Shown here piece after piece: positions 23,091-34,879 of a stretch of 64,000 nucleotides of DNA. Each line of letters starts with the position of its first letter. Position 1 is the stretch's first letter. Source of the DNA: Bryoerythrophyllum caledonicum. Taxonomy: Eukaryota > Streptophyta > Bryopsida > Pottiales > Pottiaceae. The position numbers were made by a program, and so were the translations under genes. The DNA lies in the NCBI GenBank assembly GCA_963971425.1, contig OZ020520.1, forward strand, positions 28,923,535 to 28,987,534. The letters are read 5' to 3'. Below the pieces are notes generated by a model. The model saw only the letters and a program-made list of their open reading frames with translations. It was not told the DNA's origin and searched no databases.

Positions 23091-24203
23091 CGATGGATGA
23101 GAAGCCAGTGCCCGCACGCTATGGAACGCTCATATTTGATCTGGACGACACGTTGTACCCTCTGAGCAGCGGCCTGGCGGATGCTTGCCGATTGAACATT
23201 GAGTCCTATATGGTGGAGAAACTGGGTATTGATCCTGTCGTCGTGCCCGACATGTGCACCAGGCTTTACAAATCTCACGGTACCACCATGGCCGGACTCT
23301 GGGCGGAAGGATACTACTTCGACCACGATGATTTCCACAAGTATTGTACCTTCTCTGTCTTCAATTCTCCACTTCTATCTATCTATCACTGTATGCTCGT
23401 GTCTGTCTTTCTCTCCTATGCATAATATTATGTCAAGAGTTATGTACGAACTGTGTTGCTCCCTGTGGAACTGCCGTAGGCGATTTGTATATCTTTTTTG
23501 GATGCGTGTTGAAGGTGTCGAATATTAGTTTACTTAAGCCCTCAGGGTCGACGACTTAGAGTGATCGTGGTTCGTGGACAACTTACCATCAACTCTGTGC
23601 AACGTTTTTAGAGAATAATGTATTCTCAACTAGAATGTGATGGTGGGCGTATGCAGGTATGTGCATGGGCGTCTACCATACCATCTGCTTAGACCCGACC
23701 CGGTGCTACGCAATCTTCTTCAAAGCATGCCGCAGCCCAAGTTCATATTCACGAACGCTGACAAGATTCACGCCGACGTGGTGCTGAAGAAGCTTGGGGT
23801 GGAGGATCTGTTTGAAGGCATTATCTGCTTTGAGACTTTCAACAGCCACTGCGCGGTAGCCAAGGAGAGGCGACAGAGTGGGGAAGAAGCCGTGAAACTC
23901 GACACTTCCGTCCCAATTGTGTGCAAGCCAGCAGTTGCGTGCATGCAGGAGGCCATTCAGCTGCTGCAGATCAACCCTGCCAAAACCCTCTACTTCGATG
24001 ATAGTGCCAGAAATATCTTCGAGGGCAAGACTGCGGGGTTGCATGCCGTGTTGGTCGGCAGCCTGGTGACGTGCGAAGGGGCAGATTACAGCATTGCTAG
24101 CATCCACAATGTGAAGGAGTCCATTCCTGAGATTTGGGCCGAACCCCACTTCTTCGATGAGTTACGCCTCTCCCGGAAAGTGGCAGTGGAGACCGTTGCA
24201 TGA
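23060..24203 (+). CDS. HAD-superfamily pyrimidine 5'-nucleotidase-like protein (SSM1/Sdt1 type)
   Basis: Two exons, 23060-23340 and 23657-24203, joined at K|Y across a canonical GT-AG intron, give 275 residues and TGA. HAD motif I is FDLDDTLYP (near residue 25), motif II FTNAD (about 125), the conserved lysine lies in the VCKPAV region, and motif IV is YFDDSARNI. All are intact, so a Mg-dependent phosphohydrolase is predicted. The closest known group is plant/fungal Sdt1-like pyrimidine 5'-nucleotidases, which dephosphorylate UMP/CMP. Length fits the family. The cap region (YMVEKLGID, MAGLWAEGYYFDHDDFHKY) is typical. The ATG at 23060 is chosen because upstream in-frame codons include no ATG. 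No signal peptide; likely cytosolic. It is preceded by a TATA box and an overlapping uORF. Confidence 0.9.
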
Positions 24204-24721
24204 TGGATGGATGAGCCTTCCCTGCTCGCTCCACCCGGATTCATTTTCCTCCCCCTTCTGTAATTGGGCAATAATTACCCATTAAATATCGGGGATGGTG
24301 TAGTATACATATGTATGAACTAAGTGATTTAATCCATCTTGCTAGAGTTCAGTGTACGTACTCAAGCTTAGACATTGAATATTAGGTTCTAAGTGGGCGT
24401 TTGTGGAGGAACTCAATTCAGAATTGTGTAGCAGAATTATAGCTGCAACTGACACTTTGAAGCGTTGGTGATTGTTCATTTTAATGCTTCTGTTAATGCT
24501 TTTAGTGTAGACATGGTAAGTGACTCGAGATTTAAATTGGATGATTGAGATTGATCTTCTTTTGTTAGAGTTTCACCCAGGTAGCCTGTGAATAATCGTC
24601 AGCATCACAGCCTGAGCAACAGGAGGGCCATTTCTTTGTTTTAGCAACTAAGGTTTGGGCAGGTGTTCGTGAGACTTGAACTCAAACCACTGCACCAAGG
24701 CCACGGTGCCTGGATTGTTTA

Positions 24722-26122
24722 GGGCCAGTTTATACTTGGGGCCGGATTGAGGGCCGGCCAGAACTCTCCATGTTTCAACCAATAGGGTTTCTCAATCTCT
24801 CAAAATCCAACCCAAGAGCTTTAGGGTGGTGCCACACAGGGGCAGGCAGCTCGGCCTGCTGCCTCTGATTGGCCGAGCCAACCTGTCACACACCACACGA
24901 GTGGCAAGCAGTTGTCTGGCAATCCGAGGTGGCTTGTTGCTCCGGCAGGGTAACACTACCAGGGACAACCCCCTGGTAGTTCGAACTTTTTGGTCCACCT
25001 CGGCATCATCGGGTCCACCATCAACATGGCCACCCCCTCACATCCGCTTCTCTTGGTCAGCAGGGAGCTTTGCCGCGGGGCCCTCTCTGTCGCTCGTGTG
25101 GTGGAGGTGAAGGACCAGACCATGACGTGGCCCAAACGACCTAGGCTAAACCATAGCTTGCAAGGAGATTTGGCATGCCTGCCGTGTGGTAACGGCCTTA
25201 TACTTGGGGCTGGCTGGAACTACTTTTCATCCTACGTGTCGCCTTAGGTGGCATGGTTTTGGCACCAAACCTTCCGGCCCCAAGGGAGCAATTGGGACGA
25301 GGTTTGGGTTGGCCCAAACTCCCATCTAGGGCCGGATTTGGTTCCTCCGTTGGATCCTTCAAATCTCTACCGTCAATTAATTTTTTTTTAAAAATTGTTT
25401 TATTTTTATTTTTTATTTCGAAAAAATAAAATTTAATTCCGGAAAAATAATTTTTTATTTCGAAAAAATAACTTTTTATTTCGAAAGAATAACTTTTTAT
25501 TTCAAAAACAAAAATCGATTCAAATTTATTTTTATTTTTATAGAAAGTAAAAATACTCCTTCTTTTTGGATATGCACCAAAAAAGGGGACTTGGTCAAGC
25601 AAAGTAAATAAATCTCTTTTTTCCAATAGTCAAAATAGGAAGAGGAATTAGAAGTTGCATATGTACGAAAAAAAACTCTCTTTTATTTTTGACCTTTTAA
25701 AGTTAAGAGAAAAGGAGAAAAATTTATGAGAATAGAAAAAATTCTCTTATTTTATTTTTAAAATGTAGTAAGGAAAGAAAACACATAAAGTAAATATATG
25801 AAACCTATTTTTCTTTAAACTAGGAAAGAAACAAAGACAAAAGCTTGACACATGTGGTTCTATAATTTTTAGTTGAGCCTTATGCAAATCTAAGAATTTT
25901 TAAGACATTTAAAAATTGGAAATTTAGCCCTAGAATCCGGCCCCAACACTTTACATTGACTAGGGCCAAGATGATGAATTTGAAATCCGGCCCTAGAATC
26001 CGGCCTCAATGCTTTCCATTATTTGGGGCCGGATGGAAGAATTGGGGCTGAGTTGAAGGCCGGATTGAAGGCAAATCCGGCCGGCCTTCCATCCGACCCC
26101 AGGCCTAATGTAAACCGGCCCT
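24722..26122. mobile_element. TIR element with GGGCCGG-rich ends
   Basis: The left end GGGCCAGTTTATACTTGGGG continues with GCCGGATTGAGGGCCGGCC. The right end reverse-complemented, GGGCCGGTTTACATTAGG, continues with 'tggggtcggatggaaggccggcc'. Length about 1.4 kb. The left third is GC-rich with the string 'gggccggatt' recurring; the right part (25380-25560) is runs of ATTTCGAAA and A/T. ORFs inside (for example 25198-25626 minus) are low complexity. A 12-bp direct repeat tggattgtttag lies at 24711-24722 and 26136-26147, slightly offset on the right. Confidence 0.6.
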
Positions 26123-26149
26123 ATATACCATGGCTTGGATTGTTTAGTA

Positions 26150-27437
26150 CTTGAAAGAGACAACCGTAAACATTGGTCGGTTTTGGTACCACTGTGCCGA
26201 ATTATCTAATTTTCCAAGTCACAGAGGTTTAGATAAAATGGGTGTCACCTAGGTCTTACATGGTTTCACCTTGGCATTGGAGTTTTCTTGAAAGTATTTG
26301 GGACTTAAACCCTGACTCTCACCCCAAAATGCTAATAGGGGTTGTACACTTGAAAGTTCACTTGTTTTTGAGAAACATGGTGGTTTGGTTAATTTTTGGG
26401 ATTTATTCCATAAATTATGGTTCTTTGTCAGCCAACCAACATGCTACAAGGTTAATCATCTAGGCACAGTGACGGTCCAAACATAGATGCAAGGTGGCAT
26501 TGGTGACTCCAAATTACTAATTTGGTTACATTAGCTTATTCCATGCGCGTGGCCCATAAAATATGGAGGGTGAGAATTTTCACCCTGAAAATATTATTGT
26601 ATTTAAATCTCACCCTGCTTTGGTGAATAAAGAAAGACACAAGGTCCTCAAAGGATGCTGCACCGGGTCTTTTTGGTTGACACAAGGTAGCCACCCTTTA
26701 AAACACAGACTTTTAGGAAAACTCTATTATATGGGTATCATTTAGACAAATATCTTGATTTAGTGTACTGACACGTTGTCCCCAACATGTGATGTAAGTT
26801 TAGATAATAAGTTAACTAAATTTGTAAAAGTAAAAGTAAAAGGAAAAAAATACCATGTGTCCTCCTCCTCGAAAATATCTCTTAGATATCTAAGTTATCA
26901 CTTACGTCCCAGTAATCCTTTAGGTATTGATGATATCCGCTCTGTATATAAATATATATTTATGTAGAGAAAAGATTTTCCAAATCTTTTGGACATTTTC
27001 TTATTGAATAATTGAATGTATAATGTACGACAGTGATCAACGCGTAGGGTACCACAGGATGCAAGTTAGTCGACAGAGCTCGTATATTCTCCACCGATGA
27101 CGCTCCTGCAAGCAATGCCCGTCTGCAAACGTGTGTATGAGAGAGAGTGAGAGACAAAGTCATCTGTGCTGGAAAATGCATGGTAGGTTAGTCGGCAGCA
27201 GATGAGCCTGAATCTTTGCGGGTGACTGAGTTAGTCGGCACGCAAGCAATCGCCTAAGTCTTGAGCGATCATTGTTCGTTGATGGGTTTTGCCGAGTCTC
27301 ATCTTTTGTTGGGCTTTGGCTAGTTAAGTTCCTTTGTTCGGCGGCAGGGAAACGCACGTATGTCAGGTGTTGTCCTTTTCTTTCGAGGGTTTTTTTAATT
27401 AGGTTATGATTCTAGATTGTGAGATCTAGTCGTTAGG
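26150..27437. other. Intergenic and upstream region of the RING/IBR-PARP gene
   Basis: I see no supported gene in 26150-26960. A TATA-like 'tatataaatatata' lies at 26943-26957. The more GC-balanced stretch from 27010 to the ATG at 27438 is likely promoter and leader, perhaps with a leader intron. Confidence 0.4.
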
Positions 27438-30260
27438 ATGGATTGGTTGGACCATTATACGAACCAGAGCTCAGCGGATGTTGAAGAAAAGGCTTACCAC
27501 TTACAGATGTTACCATCTAAATTACCACCAGAGTACCCTACCATACCGAAGGTGACGTCCCAAGCGCCGAAGAAGTTGTCTCCTCAGAGTGCCGCGTCTT
27601 CGTCGACTAGGAACGGCGAGGCGCGACATTCAGGTGGTTCGGGTATCATGGCTTCTGTTGCGAGAAGCCACGGTTCCCCTTCTTTGGGTTTTGGCGCCAG
27701 CGATCCTGAAGGAAGCTACCTCTTCGCAGCTTTTGGCTTGAAATTAACCCTGAAGGAGTGTGGCAGATGCAAGATGATGGAACCACGCGCCGAGTTTATC
27801 CGCACAGGAGGTGGGTTCTTGTGTTATATCATGTTTACTCCCGTATTAATTAATGAACATGTTGTTTCATTCCGTCCAGGCTTCCCTTGAATTTCTGTTT
27901 TCAAGTGGAGGCTTCATCATTATGGATCATGCAATTCGCATGCCTGATGTCGTCTGTTTCTGATATTCACTCTGGTTACATATTGCCCTTGGCAGACTGT
28001 GGTCACGAGCACTGCAGGGGCTGTTGCGAAGCGCACGCGGACATGACGGTGTCATCGAGGAAGAGCTCGCAGATAGAATGCCCTCATGCGGACTGCCGTC
28101 ATGTGTTTGACATGAACAAGTGTCGTGCTTTGCTCTCGGAAGCGGGTTTCGACATTCTGAGACTTCGGCAACTGGAAGCTGCCACCCCCGCATTCAAACG
28201 GGTCTATTGCGCCTTCCCAGACTGTTCCGCCTTTATCCCGAATGAATCTGAAAGTCAGGGCAACGAGTCTGCGGCGTTGGACACTCGTATTGAGTGCCAT
28301 TCCTGCGGCCGTGGACTCTGTTTGCAATGCAGGGTTCCATGGGAAAGAGAGTGCGATGGTTGTACTGCTGTAGCGGCGCACAACACTTTTATGGGAACGA
28401 AAAGTGAGATTCTCCTCCTCTGGATTATAATTGCTTAGTCATCTTGTTTCTCATAATTGCCCCAACTTCCGTTTCGATGAGCTCCAGGCTGGTCCTCGGC
28501 TCCTGTTTCTTTGCTCAATGAATAAATGAATTTTTGTTTGGCTGGCAGATTGTGCTCATGAGTACTGCACCAACTGTTGCAAACACCATGCGGAGGGGGA
28601 GATCAAGAGGGGGGCCTGGCAGATAGAATGTCCCCATTCGAACTGCAGTCACAATTTCGACATTGTCCAGTTTGGGACTTTGCTGTCTGAGAAGGAATGC
28701 GAGATTCTAAACATCAGACAATTGGAGGCTGCTACCCCAATGTCGGAACGAGTCTATTGCCCCATCCAGGGTTGTGGTGACTTTGTACCATATCATGTCC
28801 GACCTGAAGGAGACGGTTCCGCATGCTCGGAAACGCGTATTGATTGTCATAGCTGCCACGGTGCCTTCTGTTTGGACTGCAACGTCCCGTGGAAGTTGCA
28901 CTGCGAAAAATGCGGGGAAATGAAACCACACAAGTTGTTCATAAGCACAAGCGGTGAGTTTTTGTGATTCATCTCTGTGAACCTTGTCCTAAACTTCATT
29001 CCGTGATGTTGTGTTTCAAGTGAAGCGAGCTGGTATATATTTCCAGAAGTTATCATCAATTTGAATCGCATTCTTGTCTCTCTTGTTTGGGTGGCAGAGT
29101 GTGCGCACAGGTACTGCACCGACTGTTGCAAACAGCATGCGGAGAGGAGGGTCCTGAGGGGGGATTTGGCCATAGAATGCCCTCATCCGAGCTGCCGTTG
29201 TGTATTTTCCATTGATCAGTGTATTAAGTTGCTCTCCCAGGCAAGTTTCAACATTCTTAACATGAAACAACTAGAAGCTGCCACTCCCGCTCCGGAAAGG
29301 ACCTATTGCCCCTTCTCAAGTTGTGGCGTCTTTGTACCGTCATTCAACTCGGGTAGCAGCAGTCTTTCTCCAGACGATGTGCTTGTTGTATGCTATTCAT
29401 GCAATGGAGGCTTTTGCCTCGATTGCAAAATTCCATGGCATGCAAACAAGACGTGTGCAGAATATCGTGCCCACGTTGAGAAGATTCAAAAGGAGAAGTA
29501 TCTGAAAGAACAAGCTCTGGTTGCCAAAAATGGATTTGAACGATTCGGTGAAGAGCAGGCATCCACCAGTGGTGGAATATGTCGTATCCCACTGCTACCT
29601 TCCTTAAATTTTCAGGGTTTGACTCCAGAAGAGTGCCACTTCCGATTGGCCGAGTCACAATTCTTCCGAATGTCTACCAACAGGAGCAGGAAGGTGAGAA
29701 CTCAAACCTTCTTGGAAGATAATCAAAGAAAAGGATCATGCAATTCATTGTATGCAGTAAGCTCTTTGGCATTTTTTTTGTGGCTCTTTCATTTTATCAT
29801 TTTATTGGTAATTTGATATCTTTGAGGTTGTGCACTGACTGACTCATCTATCATTGGGCCAATGTAGGTCATTAAAGTTGACTTCATAAAGAATGCTCAA
29901 CTTGAAGAAAAATTTAATAGAAAAAAAGAAGAATTTCGACAATCAAATGTATCAGTTGAGACACGACTTGTGTTCCATGGAACTGATGCAAACGCAATCG
30001 ATAAGATTGCAACTGAAGGCTTTAAAATTGGAGGTCAGGGTGTAACCATGAAATATGGAGCTTCTTATGGGCATGGTGTCTACACAGCTGTGAACCCGGA
30101 CGTATCAGTGACCTATTGTGGAGGGTCAAACATGATGCTATTCTCAATGGCAATCCCGGGTGAATTGAACAAGCATCATAACTATGGAGCAACTGCAGAT
30201 GTACTTGTGATTAGGGATGTAAACCAATTGCTACCAAGATATGTAGTTCACTACTCGTGA
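27438..30260 (+). CDS. Fusion of three RING1/IBR zinc modules with a C-terminal PARP catalytic domain
   Basis: Five exons with GT-AG introns: 27438-27810, 27996-28403, 28549-28953, 29098-29693, 29868-30260. They total 725 codons and stay in phase. Exon 1 (residues 1-124) is a Ser/Pro-rich leader ending in CGRC, the first zinc pair. Exons 2, 3 and 4 are homologous; each encodes CxHxxCxxC (CGHEHCRGCC, CAHEYCTNCC, CAHRYCTDCC), IECPHxxC, a linker LEAATP and an IBR-like part (VYCAFPDC, CHSCGRGLCLQC, PW). Exons 2 and 3 end with a new C-x2-C that supplies the first pair of the next module. No RING2 with its catalytic cysteine is seen. Exon 5 encodes a PARP fold: VETRLVFHGTD, SYGHGVYTAVNPD, LPRYVVHYS. 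Predicted role: mono-ADP-ribosyltransferase tethered to ubiquitin-ligase-type zinc modules. It converges on the hydrolase gene at 30879. Confidence 0.85.
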
Positions 30261-30878
30261 TCAACGATTTACAAAATGTCCAACAACGCCCTAAATCATT
30301 GGTCAGTGATAGAAACGTAGTCAGAATATTTTAGAAGCTGAGTTGTACACATCTATGTTCCAACCTTTGCTGGAGGCTTTCACTGATAAGCACACCATTC
30401 ACTGCTGCAGGGAAATAAAGGGTAGAATGTTCTGTGCCTGAACTGCATTGTTCAGAAACTGTAACCAATCTAAGGTGCCTTTCAGTTCCAGTACGCGAAG
30501 GTATTGTAAACGCTGAGGCCCAAGTCATAATCGAAATTCATTTCGCGTTCATCCTTGCCATAGTGGCTGTGATACTGAAATGGTATTTATTACGTGTACT
30601 AGGTAAAAAAATTCAGAGCCACTTTGTGGTCTATTACACCACATCTTGTCACTTAAAAACTAGCCCTCTACATTAGGATGCCGCCAATCGCATGATGCCG
30701 TGCTCCAAACCTTTCCACGCTGAGACAATTTGGAACCCCACATTGCATTGAAGTTTCAAGTATACTAGCACAGAAACATTCACAACCAAGTTCGTTCTGA
30801 TGCCTCCGCAGAACCACCAGGCTGACTAAATCCTAAAACCGCCGTGCCTTCACTTGATGTAACTGCAGCACTATGCAC

Positions 30879-33214
30879 CTAGTCCCCGAACTTTGCACGT
30901 TGCGAACCCACAGATTCCAGGAGAAGGGCGTTGAACTGTTCGGGATCATCCCACATTGGCCAATGTGAACACTGCACCACCAATTCAAGTTGTGTATGAA
31001 TGAAACAGAAAGTTCCAAGCTAAGTCAACCAAGAGAAGCGTTTGTCGCAATTATTGTGATTGCTAAAAAACCGTGAAGAAGGAATTGAAGTGCTGACATG
31101 AGGGAGAAGCTTGACGACGGAATTTGGAGCGATTGCCATGGGGATCACAGCCAGCTCCTTCCGAAGATATCGATCAAGCTCCCCCCAAATGAGGTCAACT
31201 GGCAACTCCACACGAATCGGTCTAGCTGCATCTGAATCTGGTGACCAGTGCCCCCGCATCGCTGCTCGGTAATAGTTGATGCCGCCCTCTGCAGCCCCCG
31301 CTTTCCCATATGCTCTCACATGCCTGCAGCAAGTCGCCCAGTTCAAAGACTTACAATCCTTGACATGATTTTCAACACTTGAATCCTCTCGAAAAATGCC
31401 AAATGCGCTTGCAGCAAACAGATGTGTATGTATAGGCTTGGCAAGGAGCACCACCTCTCAATATCAATGTGCTGGATTGCCGCATTGCTAAACGATGCCT
31501 TCAAGTACTTAAAACTGCACTTGCTCACCAGAACAGCATTGTCAACGCAAACACTGACCTTATAATATACAATTTGTCGCTATCAAGAAGCATCCTGTTC
31601 AAGCCATATCAAACCAAGTCGCGGATATCTTGAAACTTACTTTGCATGAGTCATAAACCATTCAGGAAGCCACGGCAGCTGGAAGAACCCTGGCATTGAT
31701 ACAAGTAGGCGACGTCATCAACAATAGTCAGCAGGATAGGCATTGGCATTGTGAAAGAACCTAACAGGTATCAAAGTACCAAAAAGAAAGTCCTCTGGAA
31801 ATGAAATGCATTAAGTCTAGGTCGTGCATGGAAAATTTGGGATCTCAACTCCTCAAACCTAAGTTACCCGTCACTTACCAATGTACGAACTCTGCCGAAG
31901 CTGACGGAAGTTGGAACGGAGGGCTTTAGCGAATACAGATGCGTGTGCCACGTTGACGATGACTGCCTTCTTCACCTTCTCCGGGAAGTCTTCCGCAATT
32001 GCCCACGTCACGAATCCTCCCCAGTCATGTCCCACCTGCACTTAATGGAAGCTGAAAATCAGAAATTCCATTCTGGTCGGCACATCTTGAAGAATAGGCG
32101 AGGTGGTGGATGCAAAACATGACTGACCACCGTGACTGGTTTGCCGTTGCCAAGCTCATCAATAATGCGCACAATATCCGAAACCACCAAGCGTCGGCTG
32201 TAGTTCTGGATGCCTTTGGGCTTCGAGGAGGAGTTGTAGCCTCGCAGATCGGGTGCCACCACGTGGTATCCTGCTCCGGCCAGCGCTTGAAATTGGTTCT
32301 TCCACACATACCAAAAGTTCGGGAAGCCGTGCACCAAAACAATCTGATTCGCACAACCGAATACCACAAACAGGCTGAGGACTTGTTAAGCTCTCGAAAC
32401 TAACCTAAACCACAGATTCATGGATCCATCTTACAAGAATTGAATTTTTGGGGCATAACCCAAAAATGGCATTCTAAGTGACCCACCAATTCCCCGTTCT
32501 TGTCTCCACATTCCACGTAATGAAGCTTCACATCGTCGTTCCACAGTTCACCATGCAGGACTCGACACCCTTGGACCACCTCTTCGGTGCCCGCTTCGTC
32601 GTCCTTCCCTTGATCCATTTCCAAATGCCCTGGATACGGCTGCGCCACAGCATAACTCCTCGACAGAGCTGCATGCACAGAGATTTGCACGACGTGTTCA
32701 AAATGGGAGGAACAACAACAACATCATTAATCTCAATGAGCAACCAAATTTATATGGTAAGAAAAGAAACCACACCAGGAGCTTGCAGTGGAGCTGATTG
32801 GACCGACCCTGAGCCGAAGCGGCGACCTCGCCTGCCGAACGTCAGCCGAAGCCCACCCAATCCTAAGCGTTGGCACAGAGTAGATGCGGATCTCCCAGTT
32901 GCATCTGTGCATGCAAATTGGGGCAGCTCAAGGAATCATAAACACAGACACGGGCGGATCCCTCAGGCACCCCAAGCATGAGTTTAGATAAAAATGATGT
33001 ACTCACCGAAATGAAGACGGCCAACTGTGGCCAGGATTGAGACAGTACTCGGCACGACCTGCTGCGATACATCCAAGAGCAGGAACAATTGTGAGCATGC
33101 ATGCATGGCCCTTCCATGGCAGTTAAAAAAGGGAGAGCTAGGATTTAGGGTTTCAAAACATTTTAATACCTGCTTCAGAAGCAGCGAGCCGATGATGCTG
33201 CGGAGAGCAGCCAT
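30879..33214 (-). CDS. Epoxide hydrolase-like alpha/beta hydrolase, nine exons
   Basis: Exons on the minus strand: 33214-33170, 33061-33007, 32668-32487, 32343-32128, 32035-31879, 31689-31641, 31514-31455, 31407-31098, 30971-30879. They total 1167 bp (388 residues) and all phases close. Core motifs in order: oxyanion HGFPNFW, VVAPDLRGY, nucleophile Asp in VGHDWGG, lid tyrosine in GGINYYRA, acidic Asp in LIWGELD, and catalytic His in PHCSHW. This Asp-Asp-His set is that of epoxide hydrolases and EPHX3/4-like proteins, so epoxide opening to a diol is predicted; haloalkane dehalogenase-like chemistry cannot be excluded. The N-terminus MAALRSIIGSLLLKQ and the following exon are hydrophobic and may be a membrane anchor or targeting peptide. 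Exon 2 may begin three bases later (CAGCAG acceptor). Confidence 0.88.
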
Positions 33215-34487
33215 CAATCAAAGAAGCCTTCACTTCTAAACACCAACATACATGATCATGTAGTGCAGGGCAATAAAACTGAGGAAGAAAGCCGTGCCAT
33301 CCGGATGGAAAACAACAAAGAGGCTTACATATCCAAATCTGTAGCAAAACTAGGTCTAAACGGTATTCCTGTCTGCTACACACACGACGACCTCAAAGCA
33401 GCAATTTCAGTCGAGGTTTTTAACACCTGAGCCAGCTCGACTACTAATTTAGAAGATTTAACTGTATATGTCATCTTTGCTGAAATGACGGAAAAAGTTC
33501 AGAGGATTGCAATAACAGAAGGACCAACACAAAGGAGCCACTTACATGCAGGGGAGGAGGAACATATCGGCTAAGATTCGATTGGGAAAGCTTCCCGTCT
33601 ACATCACAGAGATAGTAAAGGTCAGATTGGTGTACAATGCAATATGGGTGGATACCCCTGCAGTACATCCACGCACAACACACACGCTAACCGATGCGAC
33701 GCGGCCAGACAACCTCACTCAAGCAACTAGGTCACATTCAATACGCCAAGGAGTACACTAGAGCCCTGACTCCCACACTAAGCACCCATAACCCTACAAT
33801 CGTAACACAGAATCAATCACAACTTGACAATTTAAAATTTCCTCAATATCAAGCATCATATAAACCAACGGAAGGGTGCACTCACAGATCAAGTGTGGCA
33901 TTGTCCTGGTTCCCTTGCGTGTCGTCATACAGGCCCACACTCGACGAGCATTGATTCGGAACCTCCGAACAAAAGTGAGACGGCGAATCGGAACCTTTCT
34001 CGCTGCTCTACTTTCTCCTCCTTACCTAGTTACCCGCAACCAGAAGCCCCTCGTCCGTCACCACAAGTGCGTGCACCTGCCCCTGCTTACATGCATGGTG
34101 GGCATGCAGAGATTTAATAATTCATTGCATGTCAAGTAACTCCCACATGTCGTACACCTGGGCGGTAGATGTTGGAGTCATGCGTCACGTCGCTACGAGG
34201 TCTTAAGTCCGCTTGCAACCTTGCGTGGTGTGGCGCAGCATGCACTCCAAGGCGCACCGTGCACTCGGAAACCAAACTGGACGCAGGTGACGAAAATCCT
34301 GTCGATAGTCTGCTCCAAGTCTCCAGAAGCATCAATGAAACCCATGATCTCAGCTTGCTCGTGAAGCAATCAGTCCAAGGCTGATAATGATCCTGTCTAG
34401 CAACTGGAAGAGGGAGCTGACAGGCTTGAAAGATTGGTCATGATAAAGACTACCTAGCTCTGTGTGTCCATCGATCAGCTGGTTGCA
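33215..34487. other. Intergenic region between two divergent genes
   Basis: It separates the start of the hydrolase (-) and the start of the reductase relic (+). ORFs of 60-87 codons on both strands show no domain. A shared promoter zone is possible but no clear TATA pair is seen. Confidence 0.4.
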
Positions 34488-34879
34488 ATGGAGAAGAGCA
34501 GGATTCTCATTGTGGGTGCAGCCGGAGAGATTAGCAAGTTCATGGTCCCCGCAAGCGTGAAGCTAGGCCACCCCACTTTCGTGCTGGTGCGCCCGGGAAG
34601 CGCTGCCGCCGACCCCGCGAAGCAGGCACTCTACGAGGAGTCCGAACGCCTGGGGGCCACCCTCCTCCCTGTAAGTTGAATGTTCGTATGTTGCAATTGG
34701 TTGATTGATTGGTTTCAAGGATTCTGTACATATAAGCCTTTGGTTTTGGATGCGCCAGGGAGATCTTGGCGACCATGCTAGGCTTGTGGCGGCGCTGAAG
34801 GAGGTGGACGTGGTAATCTCCACGGTCGGAGGCGGCGTGCTGCTCGACGGCCAGCTCAAGCTCATTGACGCATCAAGGT
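34488..34879 (+). pseudogene. Isoflavone reductase/PCBER-like gene, 5' exons only, cut by copia
   Basis: Exon 1 (34488-34670, MEKSRILIVGAAGE...) and exon 2 (34759 to about 34878) are joined by a clean GT-AG intron. They encode the N-terminal NAD(P)-binding part of the PCBER/isoflavone-reductase family: ILIVGA, GHPTFVLVRPGS, KEVDVVISTVGGG and QLKLIDA. The family makes lignans and isoflavonoids with NADPH. The glycine-rich loop is altered (GAAGEIS where GxxGxxG is usual). Family members run about 310 residues; here only about 101 remain. Coding similarity stops at 34878, where copia gag sequence begins. No downstream exons are seen after the copia LTR. Confidence 0.75.

Noticed and set aside
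24661-24712. tRNA gene or SINE head (gagttcaagtctcac on the minus strand)
   Set aside because: Box A and box B resemblance is weak and the spacing too short; no tRNA fold could be drawn.
24826-25247. Open frames on both strands of the GC-rich arm at 24.8-25.25 kb as genes
   Set aside because: They lie inside a TIR element, overlap in several frames, and show no domain or splice structure.
25198-25626. 142-codon minus-strand ORF rich in Phe/Lys/Asn
   Set aside because: It is a translation of repeated ATTTCGAAA/A-T tracts within the TIR element; low complexity.
31325-31355. A 31-bp intron between the two parts of hydrolase exon 8
   Set aside because: Too short for a plant intron; the frame is open across it and all phases close when it is kept as exon.
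32110-32981. Plus-strand ORFs across the hydrolase gene
   Set aside because: The minus-strand nine-exon model explains this DNA with full phase closure and catalytic motifs.
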